From Scleromitrula shiraiana (lineage: Eukaryota; Ascomycota; Leotiomycetes; Helotiales; Sclerotiniaceae), in contig JABELC010000010.1 in the NCBI GenBank assembly GCA_028455995.1, forward strand, positions 992,001-1,056,000: a stretch of 64,000 bases of DNA. The letters are read 5' to 3'. A model generated the notes under the pieces. It saw only the letters and a list, made by a program, of their open reading frames with translations. It did no database searches and had not been told where the DNA came from. Below are positions 35,209 to 47,874 of the stretch, piece after piece (the stretch's first letter is position 1; the number at the start of each line of letters is the position of its first letter). The translations under genes were made by a program, and so were the position numbers.

Positions 35209-37484
35209 GAATTCCCATAATTATGGAGGCTTGTGCGACGATGATATCGGTGCCAAGTTGGCGACTACGGTTGCATGATTCCCGTCCGCTGCGGAAGACG
35301 ATAGTTCTAGAGAATGAATGGGTACATGGTTTGTAAAATTAAATACCACCAGCTAGATTTGATTTCTTACATATTCCATAAAAATTAATTGATTGGTTGA
35401 CTTGTAACGTATAAAGTGCAAGAAATGCAGGTGCAAGGTGAGGCTATTAGCGTGGCTTACTAAGCAGTTCTAACGATATGTCCCTGTGTCCGTGGAAACG
35501 ACAAAGGACAACAACCTAAAGACGTGCTTCATATCTATATCAAAACCTAAAGGTAGGAAACACTAGATCTAATGTGCATATTAGAGTGTTTTGGATATGC
35601 AGTCACTGAAATTTAGGGTCGCTCCGAAAACCAGAGTAGCGACCTATCGGCTGGATCTATCATGGTTGCCATCCTCTTACAGCTACAATCCCCTGCTCCC
35701 TTATTGCGTCTCTTCTACCAGATTTGTTATATGCAGATGGTTTTCTTATGAAGAATGTTCTTATTGCATTTTCATGGATCTTAAAGTACTCATATTTGAG
35801 GCAACCTCTGCATCAAGCGATGTTGGAAACATACATCTCCTGGTGGTCTTCAAGTGGAATTACGCCCGGCCTTTCTTTGCATGATACTAGCACGCAGCGA
35901 TTTGTGGAATAACATCTTCCGATTTATCATGTAGAAAATCAATCATTATTTTCGCCTTTCTCGGTGACATCTTTTTGCACTCTCAAGGCATACCTTTCAA
36001 CCTCACTCGGTCTGCATTGGCTATCTATTGCAAGAATGAGAAGACATTCAGATGAAGTAGGAGTAGAATCTGAAATGGATAAGATAAATGTTTGAGGGAG
36101 TTCGTTAATAGGAAGTTCTAGAATGTATGGAAAATACTTTCTTAGAATGTTGATAGAGGGTGGATTTTCCTTCTAAAACCTTTGGAGTTTACGCGGATTG
36201 AATATATCTTTGAAGCAGTGCTGGGAATAGTATACGATAGTATTATGGTGGCTGATATCGAGCAATTTATATTTCTCAATATTAGAAAAAATATTGGAAT
36301 TTGTATTGAAACAGTGGATTTTTATTATGGAATGCTTCAATATTACTTATTTGTGCAGTTCAAATATTAGAAATGTTATATTTTTAAATCTTACACAGTG
36401 TTCTGAATAAAATCCTAATAGTTCTGTATATTTTTAGTAGTAAGTGATATATAATCTATATCACACATTGGATAAATTATCAAAATATTACTATATACCA
36501 CTAGACTGAAGCGTATGTTGAATATGGAAAATGCTAGTCACAGCATTGTTTTGAAGAGGCAAGGAGTGGAAATGCTACTATTAAGGCACTCACTTGTCAT
36601 CCGATTTGTTCTATGCCTAGCTGCCAGTCTACTACCTTACTCCGTGCAATCTCATTCTGTTCACTTCATCATCAAGAATGCTTTAGCAGTTTGACGGTAT
36701 GAACAACTGTATTGTAGATGTATCGATGGACGTGTTAGTGTTGTCATACTTCATCGCCACTGATGTGGCTGTTGATTTATAGATTAATGAACAAATTAAA
36801 CGACTAGAATATTAGTTTCTCTGATTCGCGTTTGAATAATCAAAATATTTGATTATTTGATTTTACGTTGAACAGTTACAATAGAAACAAATAATAAGTT
36901 TATATAGACTTCAATACTCTCGCTTAATTTAACTAGCAACACAATAGGAAGATTTCAAAAATCAAGGTTGTTGATGTTATTGTTGTCTCCATCTCCGTGT
37001 TCGGCTATCGTCTAAGCTGCAAAATTTCAGGTGCATATCCAAATCAAAACAACAACAATAACTCCGTTACTACTCAAATTGTATAGCCACGCTCTTACAC
37101 CAGCAGTCCGACAAGTAGTCTTCTCCAATCATTGTATACTATTGTCCAAAACTTGCACACTCACCTATACTCTGACAAGACATTGCTACTCAGGCTAGAT
37201 GGTGCATCATGTCATGAGCTCCTCAAATCTATAACCAAATCTACTATCCGATTCAATACAACTATCTCACAAATACCATCTTCTTTTGCTACACAATTCT
37301 GGTCGTATATTAAGAGCTCATCAATATTCAACCGCAAATCTTCACTCAATTATTGGTAAGTCGCACTCCGTAACCGTCGTGAACTCCTTAGAGCCCATGT
37401 TAAGTCTTCGAAATAGTCCAAGGCAACTATCCACACACCCTTTCTGCTTCTATCGCACACTCTCACCCGTACATTCACATCGTG
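35209..37484. other. Gene-free AT-rich border
   Basis: 2.3 kb with no supported gene. From about 36,200 to 36,950 it is very AT-rich, with many short TATA-like words and stop codons in all frames, as in RIP-altered or decayed DNA. No terminal repeats were found. It separates the polyketide cluster from the remaining chromosome. Confidence 0.6.
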
Positions 37485-38214
37485 ATGTCATCATCAAGAA
37501 AGATGCTAAAGTTGTTGTTTTTGGCAATCATCGCTTTACTCATTGTGGAAGGTAAACTACGATTCTCACTTCGTTGGTTAAATGAGCTTACTTGTTGATA
37601 CTGTTGATACATATCTAGGTACTGAAATCACCCAATCTCCTACTAGCACAATGATGGCTAGAATGGAAACTTATGGTACTCCTACTCTTCAACAAGCCAC
37701 TATCACGTCACCTGCTCCTACAACTACTACAGTATACTCAACCATCTTCATATACGTCTCCTGCCTCTTCATCGAATCTACCACCCCAATACCAATGAAC
37801 ACAAACACAAGTACCATCACGCTCAACATGACTTCAACCACATCCATATCATTCACAACAACGAGCACAGAAATCTTTCTCTCAACCATCACACCAACCG
37901 CACAGAGTATATCCACCGCAGTGGGTCTCTGTTACTGGGAAGCAGAAGATCTTCTCACCCCCTGCACTAGCGCCGTTCTCGCCTCTCCAACCTCCAACCC
38001 TGCAACATCCAACGCATCCAAAAGAGCCACCAATATCTTCGGATCTATCTACAAAAAATTCAACGTCTTCATGAAACCTCATCCCATTGTTCGCAGAGAA
38101 ATAATAACAAAAACTAAAACTAAATGTATCAACTATGATGCAATTTTAGCATCTGCCATTGTTGCTCCTGTAGCTTTTGTTCTCCTAGTTGCGCATATTG
38201 TACTTGCTTGTTAG
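37485..38214 (+). CDS. Small Ser/Thr-rich secreted or cell-surface protein
   Basis: Exons 37485-37551 and 37619-38214 give 220 aa. The first exon encodes MSSSRKMLKLLFLAIIALLI, a clear signal peptide that an exon-2-only reading would miss. The mature part is rich in Ser, Thr and Pro (STTPIPMNTNTSTITLNMTS) and is likely O-glycosylated. Three cysteines are seen (LCYWEAEDLLTPC, KTKTKCINYD). The last 25 residues are hydrophobic (LASAIVAPVAFVLLVAHIVL), which fits a membrane anchor or a GPI-attachment signal. No known family is recognised. It could be a cell-wall protein or an effector-like protein. Confidence 0.65.
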
Positions 38215-38625
38215 TGTCGTCAAAAATTGGATCCGGTGTTGTATGCGAGGAGAGGTGTTTTTGTGAGCAGTCATTTCTTGTATTCTGTATGGTGCTATGG
38301 ATTGTTTCCATCTATAATCAATTGGATGAGGGTGGACCGAAATTATACAAAGTTGAGGCATTTCTTGAATTGATGTGCTTTTTGAAAGTTTGTCTTTGTT
38401 TAAAACACAGACATTATATTTCTCATTCCTCAAACTAATTTCAAATTTCTGTTTTGAACATGAACATTGAAGTCGAAATATATCTTGTTGCTTATCAATC
38501 ACTTAAACATTCAGCTTTCTTTTTGACTAATTGATTCGATTATCCATTCTCAACACGAACGTTCAAGTTAGAACATATCTGATTGTATATTAGTTGCTCG
38601 GACATTTAAAGGTCTAACAGCTCCA
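38215..38625. other. Spacer, no feature seen
   Basis: 411 AT-rich bases between convergent gene ends; nothing recognised. Confidence 0.5.
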
Positions 38626-39773
38626 CTACATTATATCAGTCATTCTAAGAGGAACATCAAAATTATCAATCTCATCTTTCCAAGGAATCCCATTCTGCGC
38701 CCCCACACTCTGAATCGTCATCGCAACCGCCCTCCTAATATCCCAAGCCCCCTTGGCCTTTTGTCTCAGGTAATCAGCGGCATAAGCCTCAGTAAAAGCA
38801 TATCTCATCAACACGATCAATTAATCAATAAATGCATATACATTCTCCCAAGTTCCCAAACCACCTACTTACCCCACGCCCGTAGTATCCCTGACCTGCA
38901 CATCAAACGCAGAACAATGACCGCTTTCCCTTGCATTAGCATAAAAAGCCCCTTTCCCACCAAGCGTAATAACCACATTCCCAACGCCTAGATCTAAAAA
39001 CTCCCGAGCGATAACAGCCCATGTTTCTTCGTTAACACTATCTCTATCACGACCAGACATGATTGCTGCCTCTGACTCATTAACCAACAGATGAGTGAGA
39101 TGTCCATAAAACGTTTTCCAATAGGTGCCACAGGTGCCGCATTCAAATAAAACTCAACACCAGCCTTTCCAGCAGTTTCAATCATAGTCTCTACAACCTT
39201 TCTATCGATTTCCATCTGAGCCACCACTAAATCGGGTCGTACAGCACCTCCAGACTGCCCAGGATTGAGAAAATCGCTCTTCTCCCAGGTACCTGTTGCA
39301 CCGAGTGTAAATAGGCATCTGTTTTCAACTAGTACGAAACAGATACTTGAGCTTGTGTGTGGTACGATTATGATGTCGGTGGTATCAATGTCATTTTTGT
39401 TTAATTCGATGATAAAATTCTCTCCGTAGCGGTCATCCCCAATTGCACCTATCATTTTGACTCGGATGTCTATTTTAGATGAGGAATTAGTTGCTAGTTG
39501 GTTCGGTAATGCAGGAGTCTGCTCAAGGGTTGTTGATGCTAAATGATTTTCATTGTTTGTGTTTTCCAGCACACTTCCCTCCGATGTTTCTATATTCGAC
39601 AACTTTCCATGACAAATCCTATAGGTTGCAATCGCAGAATTTTCCCCTTTACCGCCCAACGCTTCGAGATACTCGTTTGCCTGAACACTTTCTCAAGCGC
39701 CTGGTATTCGATTCTCAATCATGATTAGATCTGCATCTAACCCACCGATAATTGTGGTGGTTTGCGATACCAT
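38626..39773 (-). pseudogene. Broken PfkB-family sugar kinase (ribokinase-like)
   Basis: The remnant reads from an ATG at 39773 (MVSQTTTIIGG) to a stop at 38626. Family features remain: the GGKG substrate-binding segment (EALGGKGENSAIA), ATP-site strands (GNVVITLGGKGAFY) and the DTTG anion-hole motif, followed after one intron (about 38870-38811) by a helical C-terminus. Three lesions are visible. First, an in-frame TGA lies just before ESVQANEYLE (about 39695), where the family has Gly. Second, a one-base loss occurs near 39105-39112: the frame ending GKRFMDIS must shift to continue as LVNESEAAIM. Third, the catalytic GxGD after DTTG reads GVGY, so the base Asp is replaced by Tyr. Each could be a single-base change. 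Together they show a gene no longer under selection. Confidence 0.85.
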
Positions 39774-40616
39774 TGTTAGCTCTCTATTGTAAAGACAGAA
39801 TATACGTTGTAGTGGGTTGTTTTCTGGTACATAGTTGACAGAAAACTATGCCAACATCATCATTTCAGTTAGGCGCCGATGTGCAGGTTGAGCCAATTAG
39901 GAACCAGCTTTTGTAACCGAGATGCACTGATGTTGGATCTCATAAGTTATGATTATATCGGGTCAGGTTCCCTGACACGCCGCCTCTTCTTTATGATCTT
40001 TTATTTTAATAATATATTAATTATTAGATCACATGTTAGATCACGTGTTTTAAAAAGCTTGTTCAAAACCTTAAATTTAACCAATCAACTACTCTAAAAT
40101 ATCGATTTTAACCAATCATTTATATTAAAAAAGTGCCAAGATTCTTCCAAGGCGCTAGTAAAATCACCCTTGTATCATACCAAAAAAAAAAATGAGTAGA
40201 CTCGTATAAAACCTCTCTTTTTGTAAACAAAAAGAAGAGGCAATCTTGAAGTTAGAAACGCCTATTCTACGTTCAATTATTTGGTCAGATTTTGAGAATG
40301 TTTAACCTCTCACATACTGAATTGTCCCAAAATAAAAACTATTAGATTAAAGCCACAAGGTAAAACTAACTTAGAAAACGCTGAAACATTGTAGTTTTGG
40401 ACTTCTGTTCAATTTATATACAATCAATGTCACCATAATCTTTGTATTTTAGATACATGTTTAGAAATTAATTATTGAAAGAGTACTCAAGTATCTATAC
40501 TTTAAACGAGCATTCAAAATTAGTCTACTACAATCCCCAATTATTGTGAAGCTGATATATATCACATTCACGCAAGGAAGGCGGCATATATTTTGTCATA
40601 CAAAGGTCGAACGACT
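39774..40616. repeat. AT-rich spacer with internal repeats
   Basis: 843 bases. It contains TTTAACCAATCA twice (about 40076-40087 and 40107-40118) and a hairpin CCTCTCTTTTTG...CAAAAAGAAGAGG near 40214-40243. Both suggest remains of a small repeat element, but no boundaries could be fixed. Confidence 0.4.
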
Positions 40617-41290
40617 CTAGTGTGATGGTGGAGTCTCTGAATATATGCCACGGGTGACATTCCCCTCCTCATCCACTTCCACATGATCCCCGAAAATCCC
40701 ATATTTTCGCCAAAATTCCTCGTGGACAATATAATATATATAATTCGCAGCTCTTGCATAACCCTTCTCGGTACTGCTGTCATCCAACACGCGTCTATTA
40801 TTCAACACGCATTGATGATTGACATTAGCATTATCCGCAATATTTCGTATCTTCACCAAGAGACGAGCATCTTGTCGATAATTCTCGGTGCAGACTTGAT
40901 CCCGAAGTTCATGTCTCTCCCTAACTTCAAGTGGTGATAGTTGTGATACTGCTTGTAACATGGCTCTGCGTGCTTCCTCGCTCTCGAGATAAAAATCCTT
41001 GCGACAGTATTCGCGGCAATTTCCTCGCATCAATAGGAATCCGTAAGAAATTATGATAGATAGGCCGAGGAGGATGAAGAGTACCCAGTAGGGGATGGTA
41101 ATATTCGGTCGCTAGTTGAGGGAAGCGTGTAGCACGAGGTTCCGTTTGGGAATGTAGCGGCGGACATTGAGGATGTGGTTGGCGTTGGAGATTGAGAGAG
41201 GGAGAGTGAGGCTAGAGAATCGATGTATGATGGTGGTGATGTCACGGTGTTGAAAGTTGTGGTCTGGAAGAATGACATTTGGTGATCCAT
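40617..41290 (-). pseudogene. Single-pass membrane protein gene, apparently frame-broken
   Basis: The upstream part (ATG at 41290) encodes a Ser/Thr-rich stretch of about 65 residues (SLSLSQSPTPTTSSMSAATF). In another frame, downstream DNA encodes a clear TM segment (YWVLFILLGLSIIISYGFLL) and a charged cytoplasmic tail of about 137 residues ending at 40617. The frame switch falls near 41101-41115, where the first frame reads TSDR and the second reads NITIPYWV. No intron of normal size with GT...AG joins them cleanly. The stop in the TM frame lies directly before CGACCG at about 41112. Either a one-base loss broke the gene, or an unusual 5' exon is used. No known family is recognised. Confidence 0.45.
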
Positions 41291-42641
41291 GGTGTTGTTG
41301 CGTATGATCTTGATCTTGTGTGTAGGACTTTGATATAGGCAAACAAATAATTGTTTGGTTTTTCTTTTTGCATGTGAAGAATGGATTTACGATGGAGGAG
41401 AAATAATTAACAAATGTTTTAGCTTCCCAATTAGTTTTGTGAAAGACAAATCTAAGATATGGGTTTGTATGTTCACTAGTATAGCGGTACCTACTAGGTA
41501 CCTAACGACTAGATTTTGAGCTAAGTCGATCTAAATGCTTGACTAAGATACAAACACTTATATGTATTGCGAGCTAATTTGTTCTTGATCATCAGTTAAA
41601 ACATGACTTCATTTTTCTAAACGTTTATTCAAAGTATAGACATTCAAATATACTTCGACCTAATCTATTTCGATTGTCTAGTTACATTACAAACATTGAA
41701 CTAACCTACTGTCAAAGTGTACACATTCAAATATTACTTCTGCTGATTCGTTTTCAATAGTTTGTATAAAATACATATTTCCAGGTAGCTTTAGGTAATA
41801 TATGTGATTGTGTACTAATTGAATTAATGGGCATTCAGAAATTCGATGACTGGGGTTGGTCAATTGAAATTTAAACCATATAAATACGTATGATGTATAC
41901 GCCATTTCCAGAGCCAACATTATATAAATGTATCCATGGGGAAGAGACCAACTCCAATAACAATCACAGTGGTGCTCATAACAGCTACCCCCATCTGCAG
42001 AAGGGGAGGTGTGAAGAAGAGTGACAATTTTACAGAACTAATCAGAAAAGAAAAATCAATAAACCATTGAATCAGCTTCTTATCCATACCTACATATATG
42101 TGTATTTCAAGATAGCCATTTCGTTCCCAACTCAGACATCCCACCCCTACCGCAACCCCATATCATCTAATTGGCGCAAGAACTCTCCCCCGTTCCCCGC
42201 AAAGATTTCTCCAGAAACTCGTTACCCCACAACCCCATGTATCGTGAACCAAGATATTCGGCACTGTACCCTGTCAGCAATGAACCATGTACCTACCGCC
42301 ACCACGAGAGAAATAATTAACAATATATTAAAAAACCGTTTCCCACCACCAGTACCAGTCAGCAGTGGACCTTGTATTTTGATGAACATGGGTATGGAGA
42401 CGCGTACTATACTATCGGTGAGGTATGGTAGTAATGGTCCAAACATACCATAGTAGGTAAGAAGCTATGGACAAGGTAGGTACCACAAGAATTATTCCGA
42501 AGATGGGAATTTGAATATTAGGAATTTCAATTCGTAGGTAGATAGCTTGGTATATGCAAATATATAAACAATTAGCATCATCTCAATCTCTTTACCCGTG
42601 TTCCCTTTTTTCTTCCTACAATTGCAATTGCAATAGGCAAA
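41291..42641. other. Gene-free spacer
   Basis: 1.35 kb of AT-rich DNA upstream of the pectin methylesterase; short open frames here show no family features. Confidence 0.5.
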
Positions 42642-44207
42642 ATGGCACGCTCCCTCATCAAGTTCCTAGCACTTTCATTTCTCCTCCCTTCAATTACAGC
42701 TTGGGATATAAATAATGCATCACATCGAAAGAGCTGTCAAGCGCGTACGGAAAATCCATTAGAGGGGTGCGATGTAGCGCTGACGAAATATGTGGATGTG
42801 TTGGGGGTTGGTAGTAATGGGACTTTTAAGACTGTGCAGTCGGGTATGTGGTTTATCATTGGGAGAATTAAGATTGCAGTTAGAGTTCAAGGCTAATGTT
42901 TTTTCTGTAGCTGTGGCTAGTTTACCGAATAACACTGGTTAGTTGATTTTGTGGGTGGGATGGTGTGAATCTGGGTGCTGAGGTTTGGGTAGATACATAT
43001 ATAATTCTTATTGCCTCTGGTAACTATACCGAGCAAGTGAGTATATCTCCACTGTAATTCCACCCAACTCTCTCGCCACTAACAACAACGTCAGGTAAAC
43101 GTAACCCGCCGCGGACCTACCTACCTCCTAGGACAAACTGCATCTCCACTAAGTCAATCCGCCAATACCGTCAATGTTATTTGGGCTGCCATTGCTGGCA
43201 CAGGCGATAACGCATATACATCTACTTTGACAGTTGCACCAAACCTCAATGCCTCATTGACTGGTAGTGGAACTACTGGATTTGCTGTTCCTCCAGGTAC
43301 CCCATTTGGCTGCATGGATTTCAGGACGTATAACTTGAATTTTATCAATGATTATGCGCCATACTGTGAGTACCAAATGATCAAACATAGCAGAGAATTG
43401 AAATCAGAACTAACATACGACAATAGCTGATGGGCCTTCTTTGGCATTGAGTATAAGTTATGCAAATGGTGGATTCTACTATACTGGTTTCTATAGTTAC
43501 CAAGACACCGTAGGTCCATACTTTATCTACATGTCTTCGTGTAATATAGCACACACTAACACAAACCCCAAGGTTTACGTAGGCAAACTATCCAACAGTT
43601 ATATGGCAAAATCCGTCGTAGCAGGACAAACCGATTTCTTCTATGGATTTGGCACACTCTGGGTAACAGATACACAAATCTACCTTCGATCATGCGGTGG
43701 AGGTATCACCGCTTGGAAAGGTACCAATACGACATTCGTCAATAAATACGGTGTATATATTGTAGATTCGAGTGTCCAGAAAGCAAACAGTAGTTTGAGT
43801 ATTGCAGGAAAATGCCCGCTGGGCAGACCATGGGTAAGTCGTATCTTCCTTTCATTCTTTTGCAATACTATCTCTCAACTACAAGAGAAAAGACACCATA
43901 CTAACTCAACACCTAATAACAGAACGCACAAATGCGAGCAATCTTCGCAAACACCTACCTCGATAGCTCGATCCTTTCAACGGGTTACATAGATTGGTCT
44001 AATCCATCTCGTTACACACCAAATGTAACACTGCAAGCGGAATATAAGAATTATGGCCCAGGATATAATGCTTCTGGAAGAGCTATCTCGTTGTTTGATA
44101 CTCAGTTGACTGATAAACAGTGGAGTGTTTACAATAGTCCTGAGAAGGTTTTCCAGACTCCGACGGGAGAGTTTGGCCATGTTAGTTGGGTGGATTTCGA
44201 TGTTTAG
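42642..44207 (+). CDS. Secreted pectin methylesterase (CE8)
   Basis: Removes methyl esters from plant pectin, opening it to pectinases. Exons 42642-42843, 42911-42937 (27 nt), 42993-43036 (44 nt), 43095-43365, 43427-43509, 43573-43833 and 43923-44207 give 390 aa. The signal peptide MARSLIKFLALSFLLPSITA is followed by a mature protein starting near Trp21. CE8 signatures appear in order: GSNGTFKTVQSAV, then GNYTEQVNV. The Gln is in YSYQDTVYV (rebuilt across an intron). The catalytic Asp is in QTDFFYG, where the family usually has a Phe-Ile-Phe-Gly ending. The Arg is in LGRPW. Several N-glycosylation sequons occur. This is a typical plant-cell-wall-degrading enzyme of pathogens and saprotrophs. 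Two small exons make it easy to misannotate. Confidence 0.95.
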
Positions 44208-44623
44208 GAGGTTTAGGTAGAGGTGAATGGGATAACCTTATGATAATTTATTAAATGCAGAACAATAATTCTAAACTTAAAATATCATTCTTACTGACCA
44301 GATGCAAATCTTTATGATTTTATGAGAGCTATTCAAGAAGTTCGAATTCAACATTGATACTGATGCGGTTTTGCTTTGCATCTCATTATCTCCACCTCCA
44401 ACTAATCCATCTGTCTGTGGTTATGCACGGACCATGCCAGATCAGGCTAACCAAATTCGAAATAGTGCCATACATCATTCTACCACTTTACGCGACCGAT
44501 TCCGAATCGCGTCTCAAGATAATTGGAGTGAAAGATAGCCAATAAATAATATATATTATTACCCTCTTCATTACACATCTTTCATCCAACAACCACAATT
44601 CGTACTGAACAAACAAATTCGCT
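44208..44623. other. Spacer with J-protein promoter
   Basis: 416 bases, no feature beyond the presumed promoter of the downstream gene. Confidence 0.45.
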
Positions 44624-45912
44624 ATGGCTCCACACAAACAAGAAATCGCAGATGATGAGCCTCCCCACATTAATCCATATGAGGTTCTTGGAATCGAAAA
44701 AACAGCATCTGAAGATGAGATCAAGCGCGCATATCGCAAGTCTGCTTTAAAGCACCACCCTGGTAAGTTATACTATCGCATCTTGTGTCTATTCAATTCG
44801 AAAATGAGATGCATATTGTTCATCATCTATACGATTCTACCGTTTCCCAAATCGATTTGCAATGGCCTATAGATCAAAGGTGAATCAAAACTAACAGCCT
44901 ATTAGACAAGGCCGCAGAACATTTGAAAGCCGAATCGCATACAAAATTTCAAGAGATTGCTTTCGCATACGCCGTCCTCTCCAATCCTACCCGTCGTCAG
45001 CGTTATGATCGCACTGGTTCTACCTCCGAATCTATTGGATCCGATGGTTTTTCATGGAGTGACTTCTACTCTGAGCAATTCAAAGATATTGTCACAGAGG
45101 ACAGCATCACCGAATTTGCCAAAATTTACAAAGGATCTGACGAGGAGAAAGATGATCTGTTGCGCGCTTATGAGAAGTTTGAAGGCAAGTGGGGCCGTAT
45201 CTATCAGGTTGTCATGTTGAGTGATCCGGTTGAAGATGAGGAAAGATTTCGAAAGATCATCGAAGAGGCTATCGAGAAGGGTGATGTGAAAGAGTATGCG
45301 ATTTTTAGGCAGGAGACAAAGGCTTCGAAGGCCAGGAGAATGAAGAAAGCCAGAGCGGAGGAGCAGGAAGCATTGGAGTTGTCTAAGAGATTGGGTGCTG
45401 ATAAACGATTGGAGGGATCAAATGGTGTGGAGCCTGAGAAGAAGAAAAAGGAGAATCGAAAAGCCAAAAAGCAAGAGGGTCATATGAATGATTTGGCTGC
45501 TCTTATTCAATCGAGACAGGCTGGAAGATTTGATCAGATGATAGGGAATTTAGAGGCGAAATACTCGGGAAAGAAGTCCAAAAATATCAATGAGCCTTCC
45601 GAGGAGGAGTTCCAGAGAGTACAAAAGAGAATGGCAAGAGTTATGAATGATTCGGAAGAGGAAGAATTACCCCCAAAGAAAAGTGCAAAGAAGGGAAAGA
45701 AGAGATCCATCGAGGATTCGGATGAGGACGGACTTGATTTGGATGTGGCTACGGACGATTCTCGTGATGAAGATGAAGAGCCCGAGGAAGAGGAAGAGGA
45801 AGAGGAAGAGGAAGAGGAAAAGCCAAAGAAAAAGGGAAAGAAAAATTCTAAGGCCAAGAAACCCGCTGCTACGACTGGCACCCGCAGATCCAAGCGAACG
45901 AAGTCCTCATGA
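44624..45912 (+). CDS. DNAJC9-like J-domain protein
   Basis: Hsp70 co-chaperone. Exons 44624-44762 and 44906-45912 give 381 aa. The J domain occupies about residues 16-85 (NPYEVLGIEKTASEDEIKRA). The essential HPD motif is split by the intron and rebuilt as HHPDKAAE. A conserved helical region follows (YKGSDEEKDDLLRAYEKFEG, and KASKARRMKKARAEE). This matches DNAJC9-type proteins, which in animals chaperone histones H3-H4 with Hsp70. The C terminus is acidic then basic (a run of Glu followed by KKKGKK), fitting a nuclear, histone- or nucleic-acid-associated role. The family is firm at the J domain; the DNAJC9 assignment is good but inferred. Confidence 0.92.
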
Positions 45913-46396
45913 TGGTGATAATTGCATTTCAATCAACAACTGGAGTTAGGGAACAGGTCATAGAGTTATGGGCACTTTTCATCATAGGAAATGGATATAG
46001 CACGTATGCATGCATGAAATTGGCGTTTGTTATTAAGATGGATAGCGACTATTTTTTATATTTCAACTAATATTTCAGCTAGAATTACTAGTGAAGCATT
46101 CAATACCTTTCGCGTATTTAATACATCATGAGAAATGAGTTTACAGAAAAAGAAACAGACCCTGGAGAAACTGCACGTGATAACACTTGAAAGCGTGTTA
46201 ACCTCGCGATTGTGGAACCCATCGCATCGCGTCATTGATGATTGAACCAAGAACCAAACAACAATCATAGATGTCTATTTGTTCATCCCCTCAATCACAA
46301 ATTCATAACTCATTCGCTCCATATTCATCGTAATTGATAATCTAAATAAATCCGCAAAAGCGCGAATAATACTCGAGGAAAACTCCCCAAAATGCC
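45913..46396. other. Spacer with Stn1 promoter
   Basis: 484 bases between tandem genes; no feature recognised. Confidence 0.45.
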
Positions 46397-47874
46397 ATGA
46401 GCACATCCATCCCCAATAGCAATGCAATTCCACCTTCTCTCCCCCCACCACATCTCTACCATCTCTCGCCTACTTTCGAAAAGTGGTGTCCTATTCGATG
46501 TAACGAATTATTAACTTTACAAAACTACGGAGTTTTCGTTGATGGTTTGTCCTGCTAATCCTATTCCATCTATTTATCCAACTTCATCCATACATCCACC
46601 AAATCCACCCTAACACCAAAGCAATAACAGGCAAACCAACATACCATTACCCCACCACCAACCATCCAATCCGCCATGTAAAACTAATCGGCCTCATCGT
46701 CTCCATCGACGACTTCTACCGTCGAAGAGTCTACACCATCGATGATGGAAGCGGAGTATGCATCGAATGCGTAGCTATGCTGCCACCTGTCTCATCTACC
46801 ACCGCATCCTCTACACCCGATAATACCAATACCGTTAATCCCACACCATCCACAGACCCTCCTTCTCAGCAAAAATCACCACAAATAATCTCCACCGGGC
46901 CCTCGATAGAAACACCCCAGATACCGTGGGAATCGATAAGTGAATGTTTAGTTGTGCGGATAATAGGAGTTCTCGCGTCTTGGAACGGTACGATGCAAGT
47001 GCAGATCGCGAAGATGGGGATAGCGAGAGCTACGGATGTGGAGAGGAGATGGTGGGATGAATGTATGGAGTTGAAGAGGGAGGTTTTGAGTAAAGAGTGG
47101 GTTGTCAGTAAAGAGGAAATCGAGATATGGGAGAGGAAGGAGAGGAGGAGGAAAAGGAGGTTGGAGAAGGATAAGGATGGTGATAAGGAGAGGAGAGGTA
47201 GGAAAGATAGAGGTGGGGAGTCGAGATCGGGAGTGGGAGTGGGATTGAGGCGGAAAGCTAGTGGGAATGAGAAAGATGAGAAAATGGCTCGTTTACTTTC
47301 TCTTGCTACTCGTCATCATCATCGTCAATATGTTCCTACTTCTCTCTCTACATCGACATCAGTATCAACATCGAGCTTTCCTACTCCCTCGGTAAAAGAG
47401 GGAACCAAGGAATCGGGATCAAAACCAGGATTACAGTGCAAAATGAACGAAAACGACATCGAGCGTGAAGACAGCCGAGACGAAAAGAGGAAATCAGAAA
47501 GCGAGATTGAAATTGAAAAGAAAAACAGAATAAAACAGCACGAGCAAAAAAAAAGAATGCACCCCCGACAAATCGAGAAAGAAAACTCAAAAGACAAAGA
47601 TAGAGATAAAGATAAAGAGCTATCCCGTCTCCTCACCGCCGCAACCCATCATCAACACCATCCTCCTCCTCCTTGTCCATCGAAATCTAAATCTAAATCC
47701 AATCTCAATCAACACCACATTTCACGCACAAAGTCAAATCCGAAACCAAGATCCTGTCTTAAGCCTAATACATCGAGTCCAAACATACCGGTATCTAATC
47801 CATATTCAGTTGCGGATGCGGCGAGGAATCACGCGATTGCGCATGGGAATCTTGCTCGGGATTCTTGTATCTAA
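46397..47874 (+). CDS. STN1: Stn1-like telomere capping protein
   Basis: Stn1 joins Ten1 (and Ctc1 in many species) to bind telomeric single-stranded DNA. Exons 46397-46544 and 46631-47874 give 463 aa. The N-terminal OB fold is seen in HPIRHVKLIGLIVSIDDFYR, then RRVYTIDDGSGVCIECVA, and later VVRIIGVLASWNGTMQVQIA. These are the strand pattern and DDGSG turn conserved in Stn1. After about residue 170 the protein is highly charged and repetitive (Lys/Arg/Glu-rich, with paired LLSLATRHHHRQY and LLTAATHHQHHPP segments), probably disordered, and no winged-helix domains are evident. The start MSTSIPN is used because an earlier ATG four bases upstream runs straight into a stop. Confidence 0.82.

Noticed and set aside
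47325..47636. Minus-strand Ser/Phe-rich open frame
   Set aside because: Antisense of the Lys/Glu-rich STN1 tail.
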